From Falsiruegeria litorea R37 (GTDB taxonomy: Bacteria; Pseudomonadota; Alphaproteobacteria; Rhodobacterales; Rhodobacteraceae), in contig NZ_FWFO01000001.1 of the NCBI RefSeq assembly GCF_900172225.1, positions 1,488,001 through 1,552,000 on the forward strand: a DNA stretch of 64,000 nt, given 5' to 3'. A program made the translations under genes and the position numbers. Every line of letters starts with the position of its first letter. The stretch's first letter is position 1. Below are positions 7,465 to 16,257 of the stretch, one piece after another. Under the pieces are notes generated by a model. That model saw only the letters and a program-made list of their open reading frames with translations. It ran no database searches and was not told the origin of the DNA.

Positions 7465-9702
7465 TCAGATCAGCAGGTCGAACTCATGGCTCAGCGGCAG
7501 GCTGCGCGCGCGTTTGCCCGTCAGATCAAAGAGCGCATTGCCAAGCGCCGGCATTGACGGTGGTGTGCCGGGTTCACCCGCGCCGCCCATGAAGCGGTTG
7601 GTTTCCAGGATCTCGATTTCAACCTTGGGCGCGGTGTGCATCCGAAGCGCATCATAGTCGGGAAAGTTCCACTGTTCCACTTCGCCCTCATCAAAGGTGA
7701 TCTCGCCAAAACAGGCCGCAGACAGTCCGTAGATCAGACCGCTGAACATCTGCGCGCGGACCACATGCGGGTCGATGGCCAGCCCCATGTCACAGGCGAT
7801 CCAGGCCTTGTTGATGCGGATGGTGCCGTCTTCGTCCACCACCTCGATCACCTGTGCCACCGGTGTACCAAAGCTGTAGGTCATCGCCACGCCACGCCCC
7901 ACACCATCTGGCGTCTTGCCGGTCCAGTCGGACATGTCGCGTACCTTTTCCAGGCAGCGCGCGGCCACGTCCCACTCGTCGCGAGCATGGTCTAGCCGGA
8001 AGTCCAGCGGGTCGCGACCGGCGACATGGGCCAGTTCATCCATGAACGTCTCATGGAAGAACCCATTGTAGCTGTTGCCGACCGAGCGCCAGAAGCCGAC
8101 TGGGATCTGCAAATCGGCGATATACCCACTCATGCGATAATTGGGCACCGCATAGGGTTGGTTGAAGAACCCCTCGACCAGCACCTTGTCGGGGCCGCCA
8201 CCTGCCATCCCGGTCAGACGTTCCACCGCCTGTTGTACCGGCGATTGCGCCGCCACATGGCCGTCAATCAACACCGCCTTGCCATCCTTGACCGCACCCC
8301 GCAGCCGCGCCATCGCGCCGGGGCGGAAGTAATCGTGGCGCATGTCCTCTTCGCGGGACCAGGTGGTCAGGACCGGAGTGCCAGGCATGGCCATGGCGAC
8401 CTTGACCGCGACCTCGACAAAGTCCAGCTCCAGCCGACGGCCAAAGCCGCCACCCAGATAGGTGGTGTTCATCTCGACCTGTTCGCTGTCCAACCCGGCC
8501 ACATAGGCTGCGCGCTGCTGCGCAAAGACCGGCATCTGCGTTCCGGTCCAGACCTGCAGGCCATCGCCGGTCAGATGCGCGGCCGCTGTCATCGGCTCCA
8601 TCGTGGAGTGCGCCAGATAGGGCGCGGTGTAGTTGGCGCTGATCTCGGTCGCGCCCTCAACGGCTGTATCCACATCGCCATCGTCGCGCATGGTCGAGTT
8701 TGGCGCGTCGTCAAAGGCCTTTTCGATCTGTGCGAACACGGCGTCAGTCGTGGGTGGATAGGGGGCGTCTTCCCAATCGATCTCGACCGCTTCAGCGGCC
8801 TGAATGACCAACCAGGTGTTGGTGCCGATCACCGCGATGCCGTCATCGACGCTGATGATCTTTTCGACGCCGGGCATGCTCTCGGCCGCACTTGCGTCAA
8901 AGGATTTCATCCCACCGCCCAGCTTGGGGTTGCGGCGCACGGTGGCAAACTTCATCCCCGGCAGGCGCACGTCGATGGCAAATTCCGCCGTGCCAGTGGA
9001 TTTGCCGACCATGTCCAGGCGCGGCTGGCTTCGGCCTAGGATGCGCCATTCAGACGGGTCGCGCAGCGGGGCCTCGATGGGGTCGAGTGCCGCCGTGGCC
9101 TCGGCCAGATCGGAGTATGGGATCGTCGTGCCATCGGGCGCGATTACATGACCCGCTTCGGTCTTGAGGTCGTCACGAGAGACGCCAAGGCGGTCTGCGG
9201 CGGCCTGTTTGATCGTCTCACGCGCACTCGCCCCGGCCTCGCGCATGCGGACGAAGCCGTCCTTCATCGAAGTCGAGCCGCCAGTGCCGTGCAGCGACAA
9301 GGCCCGCCCCAGAACGCCAAGGGCCTCGCCCACGTTGTGTTTGAACTGGCTGGTGTCGTAACCCTTGCCGGGCAGGCCATCCGCCACAAAGGCCGAATTG
9401 TAATAGGCCGCCGCCGCCGGGCCGTGCAGGACGTTGACCTGTTCCAGCTCGACATCCAGCTCTTCGGCGATCAGTGCAGCCCAAGAGGTTTTCACACCTT
9501 GTCCCATTTCGGCACGGGGCGCGAACAGCGTGATGCCGTTCTGGTCGATCAGCACAAAGGGGTTCAGCGCGGCCTCGCCTTCGCGTGGTTCAAGCGGGTT
9601 GGCAGCGGGGCGGGTGACATAATAGGTGCCAAAGGCCACACCGCCGACAATGGCGGCTGATCCGATTAGAAAGGTGCGGCGCAGGATTTTTCCGATACCC
9701 AT
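7465..9702 (-). CDS. iorB: Molybdopterin-binding large subunit, isoquinoline 1-oxidoreductase beta / aldehyde oxidase type
   Basis: The 745-residue large subunit of a xanthine dehydrogenase-family molybdenum hydroxylase that hydroxylates an N-heterocycle or oxidises an aldehyde. The N-terminus (RRTFLIGSAAIVGGVAFG) is a twin-arginine-like signal or anchor, expected for the periplasmic IorB group. Molybdopterin-domain features include the repeated QNGITLFAPRAEMGQGVKT, YLGGGFGRRLELDFVEVA and the C-terminal MGGAGEPGTPPSMPALGNAL with its conserved Glu near the Mo site. It follows iorA by three bases in one transcript and is closed by the terminator at 7409-7437. The substrate cannot be read from sequence. 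Confidence 0.88.
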   Translation of the reverse strand: MGIGKILRRTFLIGSAAIVGGVAFGTYYVTRPAANPLEPREGEAALNPFVLIDQNGITLFAPRAEMGQGVKTSWAALIAEELDVELEQVNVLHGPAAAAYYNSAFVADGLPGKGYDTSQFKHNVGEALGVLGRALSLHGTGGSTSMKDGFVRMREAGASARETIKQAAADRLGVSRDDLKTEAGHVIAPDGTTIPYSDLAEATAALDPIEAPLRDPSEWRILGRSQPRLDMVGKSTGTAEFAIDVRLPGMKFATVRRNPKLGGGMKSFDASAAESMPGVEKIISVDDGIAVIGTNTWLVIQAAEAVEIDWEDAPYPPTTDAVFAQIEKAFDDAPNSTMRDDGDVDTAVEGATEISANYTAPYLAHSTMEPMTAAAHLTGDGLQVWTGTQMPVFAQQRAAYVAGLDSEQVEMNTTYLGGGFGRRLELDFVEVAVKVAMAMPGTPVLTTWSREEDMRHDYFRPGAMARLRGAVKDGKAVLIDGHVAAQSPVQQAVERLTGMAGGGPDKVLVEGFFNQPYAVPNYRMSGYIADLQIPVGFWRSVGNSYNGFFHETFMDELAHVAGRDPLDFRLDHARDEWDVAARCLEKVRDMSDWTGKTPDGVGRGVAMTYSFGTPVAQVIEVVDEDGTIRINKAWIACDMGLAIDPHVVRAQMFSGLIYGLSAACFGEITFDEGEVEQWNFPDYDALRMHTAPKVEIEILETNRFMGGAGEPGTPPSMPALGNALFDLTGKRARSLPLSHEFDLLI

Positions 9703-9705
9703 GGA

Positions 9706-10170
9706 TCAGGCCTCCTTCATCTTGCTGGCCGCATCATGGATCGCGGCGCGGATACGTGGATAGGTGCCACAACGGCAGAGGTTGCCTTGCATCGCCTCGT
9801 CAATGTCGGTGTCAGTGGGCGAGGGGTTTTCAGCCAGCAGAGAGGCGGCCTGCATGATCTGACCGGATTGACAATAGCCGCATTGCGCCACCTGGTTTTC
9901 GACCCAGGCCTGCTGGATGGCGGCCAGGCTGTCGGGGGTGCCGATGCCCTCGATCGTGGTGACGGGGCCGTCTACGTCCGACAGCGGGGTTTGGCAGCTG
10001 CGCACCGCCTCGCCGTTGATGTGCACGGTGCAGGCACCACAGGCGGCGACGCCGCAGCCGAACTTGGTTCCGGTCAATCCGACCTCATCCCGCAGCACCC
10101 ACAACAGGGGCACGTCGTCGGGCAGATCGACCTGATGGGTCTTGCCGTTGATGGTGAGTGTGGTGGCCAT
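9706..10170 (-). CDS. iorA: [2Fe-2S] small subunit, isoquinoline 1-oxidoreductase alpha type
   Basis: A 154-residue electron-transfer subunit pairing with the large subunit downstream. The N-terminal plant-ferredoxin-like cluster is [15 protein letters not shown] with a later Cys in VRSCQTPL (about residues 38-61). The C-terminal all-helical cluster is [12 protein letters not shown] and [13 protein letters not shown]. The length fits the family. It is the first gene of the minus-strand operon and diverges from a TetR gene across about 100 bases holding TGTCA half-sites. Confidence 0.92.
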   Translation of the reverse strand: MATTLTINGKTHQVDLPDDVPLLWVLRDEVGLTGTKFGCGVAACGACTVHINGEAVRSCQTPLSDVDGPVTTIEGIGTPDSLAAIQQAWVENQVAQCGYCQSGQIMQAASLLAENPSPTDTDIDEAMQGNLCRCGTYPRIRAAIHDAASKMKEA

Positions 10171-10202
10171 GGCGCGTATCTCTCCGCTTCAGCTAGGATG
10201 CC

Positions 10203-10260
10203 TGACATAATTAATGCAAAGTGTCAGTGTGTCAATTGACATTTTGAACAAAAACTGTCA
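10203..10260. promoter_or_regulatory. Candidate TetR operator region between iorA and the regulator
   Basis: A perfect 12-bp palindrome TGTCAATTGACA sits at 10230-10241. Further copies of the half-site occur at 10203-10207 (TGACA), 10222-10226 (TGTCA) and 10256-10260 (TGTCA), giving five half-sites in 58 bases. The AT-rich context and the position between divergent genes suggest joint control of iorAB and the regulator. Confidence 0.6.
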
Positions 10261-10271
10261 GAGCATGAATC

Positions 10272-10850
10272 ATGAAAGATATCAGCAGTGATCCAAAGCA
10301 GCAGGCGATCCTTGGGTCGGCGTTTCAGGCCTTTGCGACTTATGGGTTCCGTAAGACGTCGATGGATGACATCGCGCGCGGAGCGGGCATGTCGCGTCCG
10401 GCGCTTTATCAGCACTATCGCAACAAAGAAGACATCTGCCGCAGCCTGGTTCAGCACCATTATGACAAGGCCGCCGCCGCTGTGTCAGAGGCGTTGAGTG
10501 CTGAGGGTTCGGTGACAGAGTTGCTGACCGCTGCCATGCTGAAACAGGGCGAGGGCGTTGCGGCGCTGCTGGCCTCTCCGCATGGGATGGAACTGCTGGA
10601 TGCCAGCTCCAGCATGGCCTCGGATCTTGTTGATTCAGGTGAGGGGGCGTTGCAGGCGCTTTATGCCGATTGGATGACGCAAGAGGCCGCCAAGGGGCGG
10701 GTGCGGCTTCCGGGCGAAGCACCTGAGATTGCGGCGACGCTGACCTCCGCGCTCAAGGGCGTGAAAACACACGCCCCTGATTTTGAAATGTACACCGCCC
10801 GCGTCAGCCTTTTGGCGGCCATCGCGGGGGCCGGTCTGTCCGTCAAGTAA
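10272..10850 (+). CDS. TetR/AcrR family transcriptional regulator
   Basis: 192 residues. The N-terminal helix-turn-helix is clear (AFATYGFRKTSMDDIARGAG then MSRPALYQHYRNKEDICR, about residues 16-57), and the ligand domain is variable, as usual for the family. It is divergent from iorAB, so it probably represses that operon and itself through the TGTCA sites at 10203-10260; this is inference from arrangement. Its 3' end overlaps the convergent kynU stop by 8 bases. Confidence 0.9.
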   Translation: MKDISSDPKQQAILGSAFQAFATYGFRKTSMDDIARGAGMSRPALYQHYRNKEDICRSLVQHHYDKAAAAVSEALSAEGSVTELLTAAMLKQGEGVAALLASPHGMELLDASSSMASDLVDSGEGALQALYADWMTQEAAKGRVRLPGEAPEIAATLTSALKGVKTHAPDFEMYTARVSLLAAIAGAGLSVK

Positions 10851-12036
10851 CGCGGTTGCGAACCTTGTATTCGGGGCGGTCCCACAGCTTGTTGTTCATT
10901 ACATCCGAGATGATCGCCACGGCGGCGCGCACGTCGCCCTCGTCGATGTAAAGCGGGGTGAAGCCGAACCGCATGATGTCGGGTGCGCGGAAATCGCCGA
11001 TGACGCCGCGCTCAATGATTGCCTGCATCGCAGCATAGCCATCCTCAAAACTGAACGAAACTTGGCTGCCCCGGATTTCCGCATCACGCGGGCTGGCCAG
11101 CGTCAGCATCGGGCAGGCGGCTTCGACCTCGGCGATGAAAAGTTCGGTCAGCTCAGTGGATTTGGCGCGCACTTCGTGGATGTCGGCCATGTCCCAGACA
11201 TCCATCGCGGTTTCCAGTGCAGTCATCTGAATGACTGGCGGGGTGCCGACGCGCATCCGCTCGATGCCCGACCCGGGACGATAATCAAGATCAAAGGCAA
11301 AGGGAGCCTCATGCCCAAGCCATCCCGACAAGGCCGGGCGCACCTGGTTTGCGTGGCGTGGGGAGACATAGATGAACGCCGGCGCGCCGGGGCCACCGTT
11401 GAGATATTTGTAAGTGCAGCCAACCGCGAAGTCGGCGTTGCAGCCTGACAGATCGACAGGCACGGCTCCGGCGGTATGGGCCAGATCCCAGACAGTGATG
11501 ACGCCGTTGGCATGGGCCTTTTGCGTCAGCGCCTTCATGTCGTGTTTGCGCCCGGTGCGGTAATCCACCTCGGTAATCATCATGACGGCCACATCATCGG
11601 TGAGGTTGTCCGCCACCGCCTCGGGGTCGACCACGCGCAGCTCATAACCCTCTCCAAGCGAGCGCAGCAGGCCATCGGCCATGTAAAGGTCGGTGGGGAA
11701 GTTGCCGTTGTCCGAGAGCACAACCTTGCGGCCAGGGTTCAGTTCCAGCGCCGAGGCAACCGCCTGATAGACCTTGATCGACAGGGTGTCGCCCATGACG
11801 ACGCTGCCGGGTTCTGCCCCGATCAGTTTGCCGACACGGTCGCCCAGATTGGTTGGCTTGGCCATCCAGCCCGCTTTGTTCCAGCCGGTGATCAGCAGCT
11901 TGCCCCATTCTTCGGTCATCATGTTCTGGACGCGGGCACCCGCAGCCTTGGGCAGGGGGCCCAGGGAATTGCCGTCCAGATAGATCACGCCCTCGGGCAG
12001 CTCGAACATGGCCTTGGTGGCAGCGAAGTCGGTCAT
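10843..12036 (-). CDS. kynU: Kynureninase
   Basis: A 397-residue PLP enzyme cleaving kynurenine to anthranilate and alanine in tryptophan degradation. Recognisable features are VIYLDGNSLGPLPKAA at the N-terminus, the phosphate-site region SDNGNFPTDLYM, the cofactor Asp stretch TVWDLAHTAGAVPVDL, the Schiff-base Lys in CTYKYLNGGPGAPAF, and MRFGFTPLYIDEGDV near the C-terminus. It stands alone here: no kynA, kynB or KynR gene is in the window. A hairpin at 12102-12133 lies about 70 bases upstream and may be its operator. Confidence 0.95.
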   Translation of the reverse strand: MTDFAATKAMFELPEGVIYLDGNSLGPLPKAAGARVQNMMTEEWGKLLITGWNKAGWMAKPTNLGDRVGKLIGAEPGSVVMGDTLSIKVYQAVASALELNPGRKVVLSDNGNFPTDLYMADGLLRSLGEGYELRVVDPEAVADNLTDDVAVMMITEVDYRTGRKHDMKALTQKAHANGVITVWDLAHTAGAVPVDLSGCNADFAVGCTYKYLNGGPGAPAFIYVSPRHANQVRPALSGWLGHEAPFAFDLDYRPGSGIERMRVGTPPVIQMTALETAMDVWDMADIHEVRAKSTELTELFIAEVEAACPMLTLASPRDAEIRGSQVSFSFEDGYAAMQAIIERGVIGDFRAPDIMRFGFTPLYIDEGDVRAAVAIISDVMNNKLWDRPEYKVRNRVT

Positions 12037-12101
12037 GATGGCCTCTCACATATATTTTAAGCTTGAAGTATCTTGGGGCGTGGGTACAGCAGAACCATCA
12101 C

Positions 12102-12133
12102 CCCTGTCCAGCTTTTGTGTTCACAAAACAGGG
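12102..12133. promoter_or_regulatory. Inverted repeat upstream of kynU
   Basis: TTTTGTG-TT-CACAAAA (12113-12128) is a perfect inverted repeat nested inside CCCTG (12102-12106) and CAGGG (12129-12133). It lies in the 236-base AT-rich gap upstream of kynU. This fits an operator of the kind used by Lrp/AsnC-type KynR, but the regulator is not visible here. The rest of the gap, 12134-12272, shows only a short AGCCC/GGGCT hairpin near 12258. Confidence 0.45.
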
Positions 12134-12272
12134 ATTTGCAAGCCTGGTACACCTTGTGTTTGGACTGTGATATGCAAGAAAATCTATTTTTCCTATAGGT
12201 TTATGGCCTGGTATTCAGTCTTGGAAACTGGTTGGCTAAATTTCGGATAGCCAGCCAGCCCGGCGGGCTGCT

Positions 12273-13178
12273 TCATGCACAAAACCTTTGGCTCAGATGA
12301 GACCAGAACCCCTCAAGCGCGGGAAAACCAGCGTTTTTTCGCCGTGCTGCGCAGATGTTCCAAGTCATCGTCTCAACAGTTTTGACCTGGTGCAACCGCC
12401 CCATTTCCGCATGTGGCGCAAAATCTTCGTGCATTCCGGCGGCGACCAAATCGGTACGGCAGGCCAGATCCGCGACCAGCGCAAAGTCATCGCATTCGAT
12501 CTGCGGTAGCTGATCAACGATCTGCCAAGCCTCTGGATCACCGCCCAGCATCCCGGCGATGGCCGAGCGCCAATGGCGATGAAGATGCGCTGTCGTGAAA
12601 GGGCCACGAAAGATATCCGCGACCGAGACCGAGGTTGCATCCAGCAGCGGATGACCTGGCCGGGCCCAGAAGGATACAGGCTCCTTCCGGAGCACCAAGA
12701 TATCCAGATCACTCAGATCCGGGGTGTGGGTCAGGTCGCACACCGCCACGTCAAGAGATCCCATGCGCAAGCCTTCCAGCGGTTCCTTGGTGGCGCGCAC
12801 GTTGATCAACGCGTGCAGGTCGGGGTTCTCGCCCAGCATTTCCGCCAGAATGGGGGCGATGATTGTGCGCGTTGTCAGCGGGCCGCAGCCGATCTTGAGC
12901 GTTTCCGGTCCCTTGGAGCGCAGGCGCGATACGCCGGCCTCAAACTGGGTGGCGGCATTTTGCATCTGATCGAGCAGTTGCAAGAAATCCCGTCCGGCGG
13001 GCGTCAGCGGCGCCCCATTCGGGCCCCGCTCGAACAAGGTATGACCTGCATAGCTTTCAGCCTGACCGATATAGCGCGAAAAGCTGGCCGGAGAGGTGCC
13101 GATCGCCTCGGCCGCCGCGCGGAAGTTGCCGTATTTGGCCAGCGCGAACACCGCCGCAGAAATCTTTGCGTCAATCAC
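12273..13178 (-). CDS. LysR family transcriptional regulator
   Basis: 301 residues from a GTG start at 13178. The frame is open to an ATG at 13268, but the additional 30 residues do not resemble a LysR N-terminus. The GTG has a GAGG ribosome site five bases upstream and places the winged HTH (ISAAVFALAKYGNFRAAAEA, then SPASFSRYIGQAE) at the N-terminus. The effector domain follows (LKIGCGPLTTRTIIAPIL). It is divergent from the arylsulfatase and is its probable regulator by position; the palindrome at 13290-13301 lies between them. Confidence 0.88.
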   Translation of the reverse strand: MIDAKISAAVFALAKYGNFRAAAEAIGTSPASFSRYIGQAESYAGHTLFERGPNGAPLTPAGRDFLQLLDQMQNAATQFEAGVSRLRSKGPETLKIGCGPLTTRTIIAPILAEMLGENPDLHALINVRATKEPLEGLRMGSLDVAVCDLTHTPDLSDLDILVLRKEPVSFWARPGHPLLDATSVSVADIFRGPFTTAHLHRHWRSAIAGMLGGDPEAWQIVDQLPQIECDDFALVADLACRTDLVAAGMHEDFAPHAEMGRLHQVKTVETMTWNICAARRKNAGFPALEGFWSHLSQRFCA

Positions 13179-13289
13179 TTTTGCCTCGCATCGCAGGAAA
13201 CGGAACGCGCATACCAACGACTGGAACGAGAGGTCCGAAATGTGGCTCAACCCTGGGTTCTTTGCCACAAGGTGTCAATCCGCGGCAGA

Positions 13290-13301
13290 TCGTCCGGACG
13301 A
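13290..13301. promoter_or_regulatory. 12-bp palindrome before the arylsulfatase gene
   Basis: TCGTCCGGACGA is a perfect palindrome 20 bases before the sulfatase start and about 110 bases from the LysR start. It could be an operator but is short. Confidence 0.25.
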
Positions 13302-13321
13302 CACGAGTACGGAGGACCTAA

Positions 13322-15061
13322 ATGGTTCGATTCAATTCACTTATTTCAGCGCTCTGCGGTGTAGCTTTGAGCGTCACCGCGCTTCAGGCCATGGCCGGGA
13401 CCGAGCGCCCGAATATCCTGATCCTCATTGCCGACGATATGGGGTTTTCCGACGTCGGCGCCTTTGGCAGCGAGATTGATACGCCATCGATCGATCGGTT
13501 GGCCGATCAGGGGATGCTGTTCACCAACTTCCATGTAGGCGCGTCCTGTTCACCGACGCGCACCATGCTGATCAGCGGTGTCGACAACCACCTAGCCGGT
13601 CTGGGTAACATGCTGGAAATCCAGGCCGACAACCAGTTCGGCAAGCCTGGATACGAGGGACATCTGAACGACAAGGTCGTGGCGCTGCCGCGTCTGCTAC
13701 GTGATGCAGGTTATCACACCTATATGACTGGCAAATGGCATCTGGGTCACGAGCCCGGCACGATTGCTTATGACCGGGGCTTTGAACGGTCGTTCATGCT
13801 GGGTGAAAGCGGGGCCGACAACTGGGTTGAGCAGCCCTATGCGCCTTTCTATGACCGAGTGCATTACTACGAAGACGACAAACTGGTCAGCCTGCCGACA
13901 GAAGATTACTTCTCGTCGGATTTCTATACCCAGAAGATGATCGACTACATCGACAGCAATCTGGGCGACGGCAAACCGTTCCTGGCTTGGGTGGGCTATC
14001 AGGCGGTGCACTATCCACATCAGGCGCCGAAATCATTCATCGACAAGTACGACGGTGTCTATGACGACGGTTTCGAAGAATTGCGTGTCTCGCGCCTGGA
14101 AAAGCAAAAGGAACTTGGCCTTATCTCGCCGGATGTCGAATTGGACCCCGAGTTCGCCAAAACCAGCTATGAGCCCTGGCGCATGCCCGATTGGGAGGTA
14201 TTGAGCGACGAGGAAAAGGCGTTCAATGCGCGGCGGATGCAGACCTATGCCGGTATGCTTGACAACATGGACGTCAACATCGGCCGCTTGTTGCAGCACC
14301 TTGAGGATAAGGGCATTGCCGACAACACAATCGTGATCTTCATGGCCGACAACGGTCCCGATCCCAACCAACTGCCGCTGTCCGAGGCCTATCAGGACTG
14401 GTACAAGGCCAACTATGACAAGGTCTATTTCGAAGACTTTGAGGGCGACTATTCCGACATGGGGCAAAAAGGCGTCTATGCGGACTACGGTCCAGGATGG
14501 GCTGCAGCCGCGGCTGTGCCAGGCAGCTATTTCAAGACCTTCTCGACCGAAGGCGGCCTGCGCGTTCCGCTGATCGTCCGCTTTCCCGGCGTGGTGGAAC
14601 CTGGCACCCAGGTCGACAAGTTCGCATTTGTCCGCGACATCGTGCCGACCTTGCTTGAGGTCGCTGGCGTGGAAACGCCGGGCGACACCTACGATGGTCG
14701 TGAAATCCATGCGCCTGATGGCATCAGCATGATGCCGGTTCTGAAGGGAGAGGCCGAGACGGTGCGCGGTGACGACAATCCTGTGGGCTATGAGCTTGCA
14801 GGTTCGTCGGCTGTGTTTCAGGGGCGTTTCAAGTTGATGCAGAACCTGGACCCCAAGGGCACCGGTGACTGGGAGCTTTACGACATCGAAGCGGATCCGT
14901 CGGAACTGCACGACCTGGCAGGTCAGATGCCAGAACGTGTCGCGGAAATGCGTGCGTTCTTTGCGGCTTATGCGAAAGAGGTGAACCTGGTTCCTGTGCC
15001 AGAAGGATATAATCCGCTGGAGCAGACCGTGATCAATGCAAAGCGCAACACGGGTCATTGA
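13322..15061 (+). CDS. Secreted arylsulfatase
   Basis: 579 residues with a Sec signal peptide (residues 1-25, ending LQAMA) and then the sulfatase fold. The metal-site start is NILILIADDMGFSDVGAFG, and the catalytic Cys76 lies in CSPTR, the C-x-P-x-R sulfatase signature whose Cys must be converted to formylglycine. Further conserved segments are GKWHLGHEP, MADNGPDPN and GLRVPLIVRFPG. It probably removes sulfate from aromatic or carbohydrate esters in the periplasm. It has GGAGG 8 bases before the ATG. No formylglycine-generating enzyme gene is in the window. Confidence 0.93.
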   Translation: MVRFNSLISALCGVALSVTALQAMAGTERPNILILIADDMGFSDVGAFGSEIDTPSIDRLADQGMLFTNFHVGASCSPTRTMLISGVDNHLAGLGNMLEIQADNQFGKPGYEGHLNDKVVALPRLLRDAGYHTYMTGKWHLGHEPGTIAYDRGFERSFMLGESGADNWVEQPYAPFYDRVHYYEDDKLVSLPTEDYFSSDFYTQKMIDYIDSNLGDGKPFLAWVGYQAVHYPHQAPKSFIDKYDGVYDDGFEELRVSRLEKQKELGLISPDVELDPEFAKTSYEPWRMPDWEVLSDEEKAFNARRMQTYAGMLDNMDVNIGRLLQHLEDKGIADNTIVIFMADNGPDPNQLPLSEAYQDWYKANYDKVYFEDFEGDYSDMGQKGVYADYGPGWAAAAAVPGSYFKTFSTEGGLRVPLIVRFPGVVEPGTQVDKFAFVRDIVPTLLEVAGVETPGDTYDGREIHAPDGISMMPVLKGEAETVRGDDNPVGYELAGSSAVFQGRFKLMQNLDPKGTGDWELYDIEADPSELHDLAGQMPERVAEMRAFFAAYAKEVNLVPVPEGYNPLEQTVINAKRNTGH

Positions 15062-15076
15062 CTGAAAAGTTTTGGC

Positions 15077-15110
15077 GGGGCCTTGTCAGTTTGATGGGGC
15101 CCCGGTGCTT
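15077..15110 (+). terminator. Weak terminator after the arylsulfatase gene
   Basis: GGGGCC (15077-15082) can pair with GGCCCC (15098-15103), and GGTGCTTTTC follows. The loop is long and the T-run short, so this is tentative. Confidence 0.3.
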
Positions 15111-15118
15111 TTCGCGTT

Positions 15119-15586
15119 TCAAAAGGGCGGCTTGGTCAGCATCAGCCAAATGATCGCCAACACTGCGGCAAAGGCCGGAACCCCACAGGCGAACCAGATA
15201 CGGTAGAGGCGATGGTAGTCGGGCGGCAAGTTTTGCCCCGCGTCGCGGGCAGAGATAGCCAGACTTCGGAGCCTGATCTGTATCCATACCACCGGCAGCC
15301 AAAATGCGCCGACAACCACATAGAGCGCAAGCGATAGTCCCACCCATCCTTCGATCACAGGCCAGCCGACCTCTTTCGCCAAGAAATATCCGGTTATGGG
15401 TTGGATTATGGCGGCTGTAGCCGTGAACAGCGTATCCGCCAAAACCACAATTCCGGCCACATGGGCAATCAACCGCGGGTCTTGCGACCTGTTCGAGATA
15501 ACCATGAAGAAAGCGATGCCAGCCCCGGTGCCCAGCAATACCGTGGCGCCGACGACATGTAGAAACAGCAGGATGTCGTAGGTCAT
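15119..15586 (-). CDS. DUF2269-type integral membrane protein
   Basis: 155 residues from the ATG at 15586 (MTYDILLFLHVVGATVLLG), which follows GGAGG. A longer upstream frame exists but runs through the neighbouring gene. There are four hydrophobic segments (about residues 5-25, 45-70, 80-100 and 130-150), and the N-terminal LHVVGATVLLGTG pattern is typical of DUF2269. Function is unknown. The start overlaps the end of the DoxX-like gene (ATGA), so the two are translationally coupled. Confidence 0.75.
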   Translation of the reverse strand: MTYDILLFLHVVGATVLLGTGAGIAFFMVISNRSQDPRLIAHVAGIVVLADTLFTATAAIIQPITGYFLAKEVGWPVIEGWVGLSLALYVVVGAFWLPVVWIQIRLRSLAISARDAGQNLPPDYHRLYRIWFACGVPAFAAVLAIIWLMLTKPPF

Positions 15587-16257
15587 CGGTCCTCCATCAT
15601 CAGCCAGACAATCGCGGCCAGGGCCATACCTGGGAAAACTTTGATCATTGGTCCCAAGGGATCTGACCAAAGATCGGGGGCCAGATACACACTGCCGATC
15701 AAGTAACTTGCGGACAGCGCGATCATGCCAAGTGCCGCGTTTTTGGCCCAAGGCCGATAGAGGATGGCCAGCCCCAGAAAAACATCAGCAACCGCGCCCC
15801 CAATCACCGAAGGTGCGATCATCCACGCAGGCGCCATGCGGTCCGTGAGAACCTGCATCGCTTGGGCGGGATCGAGCAGGGTGATCGCCCCCGAGAGGAG
15901 CCAGAACAAGGCCAACACCGCGATCGCCATGGGCAAGGCCAGAAAAGCCCGCGCATAGAGTCGCTCTTGACGGGTTGCGGGAAGCTGTCCGAGGGTTTCG
16001 TCCAAGCTGCGGCACGGCTGACCACCTACGGCGTTCCATGATCCAGGGTCTCCCTGAACGCCATCTGACAGCACATTCAGTGCGGTGGTTCTCAGCGGTG
16101 ATCGCCATCCCAGATATCCCAACCCATCAGCGACCCGACCAAGAATTGAGACGCAGAGAGACGGCACAGGGAAAGTCAGCCGAGGGGCAGGCCACCCCTG
16201 CCAGCGGCGTATCTTGGCGATCAGATCCGGCAGGCTGTGGGTCGCGTCTTCGGTCAA
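15583..16257 (-). CDS. DoxX-like membrane half of a split NAD(P)-binding/DoxX protein
   Basis: 224 residues from a TTG at 16257 with four or five membrane segments in the C-terminal half (LPMAIAVLALFWLLSGAITLL, then three more). In related bacteria the region DLIAKIRRWQGWP followed by these helices is the C-terminal part of one long SDR-type protein. Here, codons upstream of the TTG in this same frame still read RTVAEL, which fits the expected linker, while the upstream gene ends at an overlapping TGA. It is therefore either a frameshifted gene or a coupled pair with a rare TTG start. Confidence 0.6.
   Translation of the reverse strand: MTEDATHSLPDLIAKIRRWQGWPAPRLTFPVPSLCVSILGRVADGLGYLGWRSPLRTTALNVLSDGVQGDPGSWNAVGGQPCRSLDETLGQLPATRQERLYARAFLALPMAIAVLALFWLLSGAITLLDPAQAMQVLTDRMAPAWMIAPSVIGGAVADVFLGLAILYRPWAKNAALGMIALSASYLIGSVYLAPDLWSDPLGPMIKVFPGMALAAIVWLMMEDR

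Noticed and set aside
15380-15400. AAGAAATATCCGG segment resembling the dispersed repeat tail
   Set aside because: It lies inside the DUF2269 coding frame, lacks the hairpin and matches only about ten bases.
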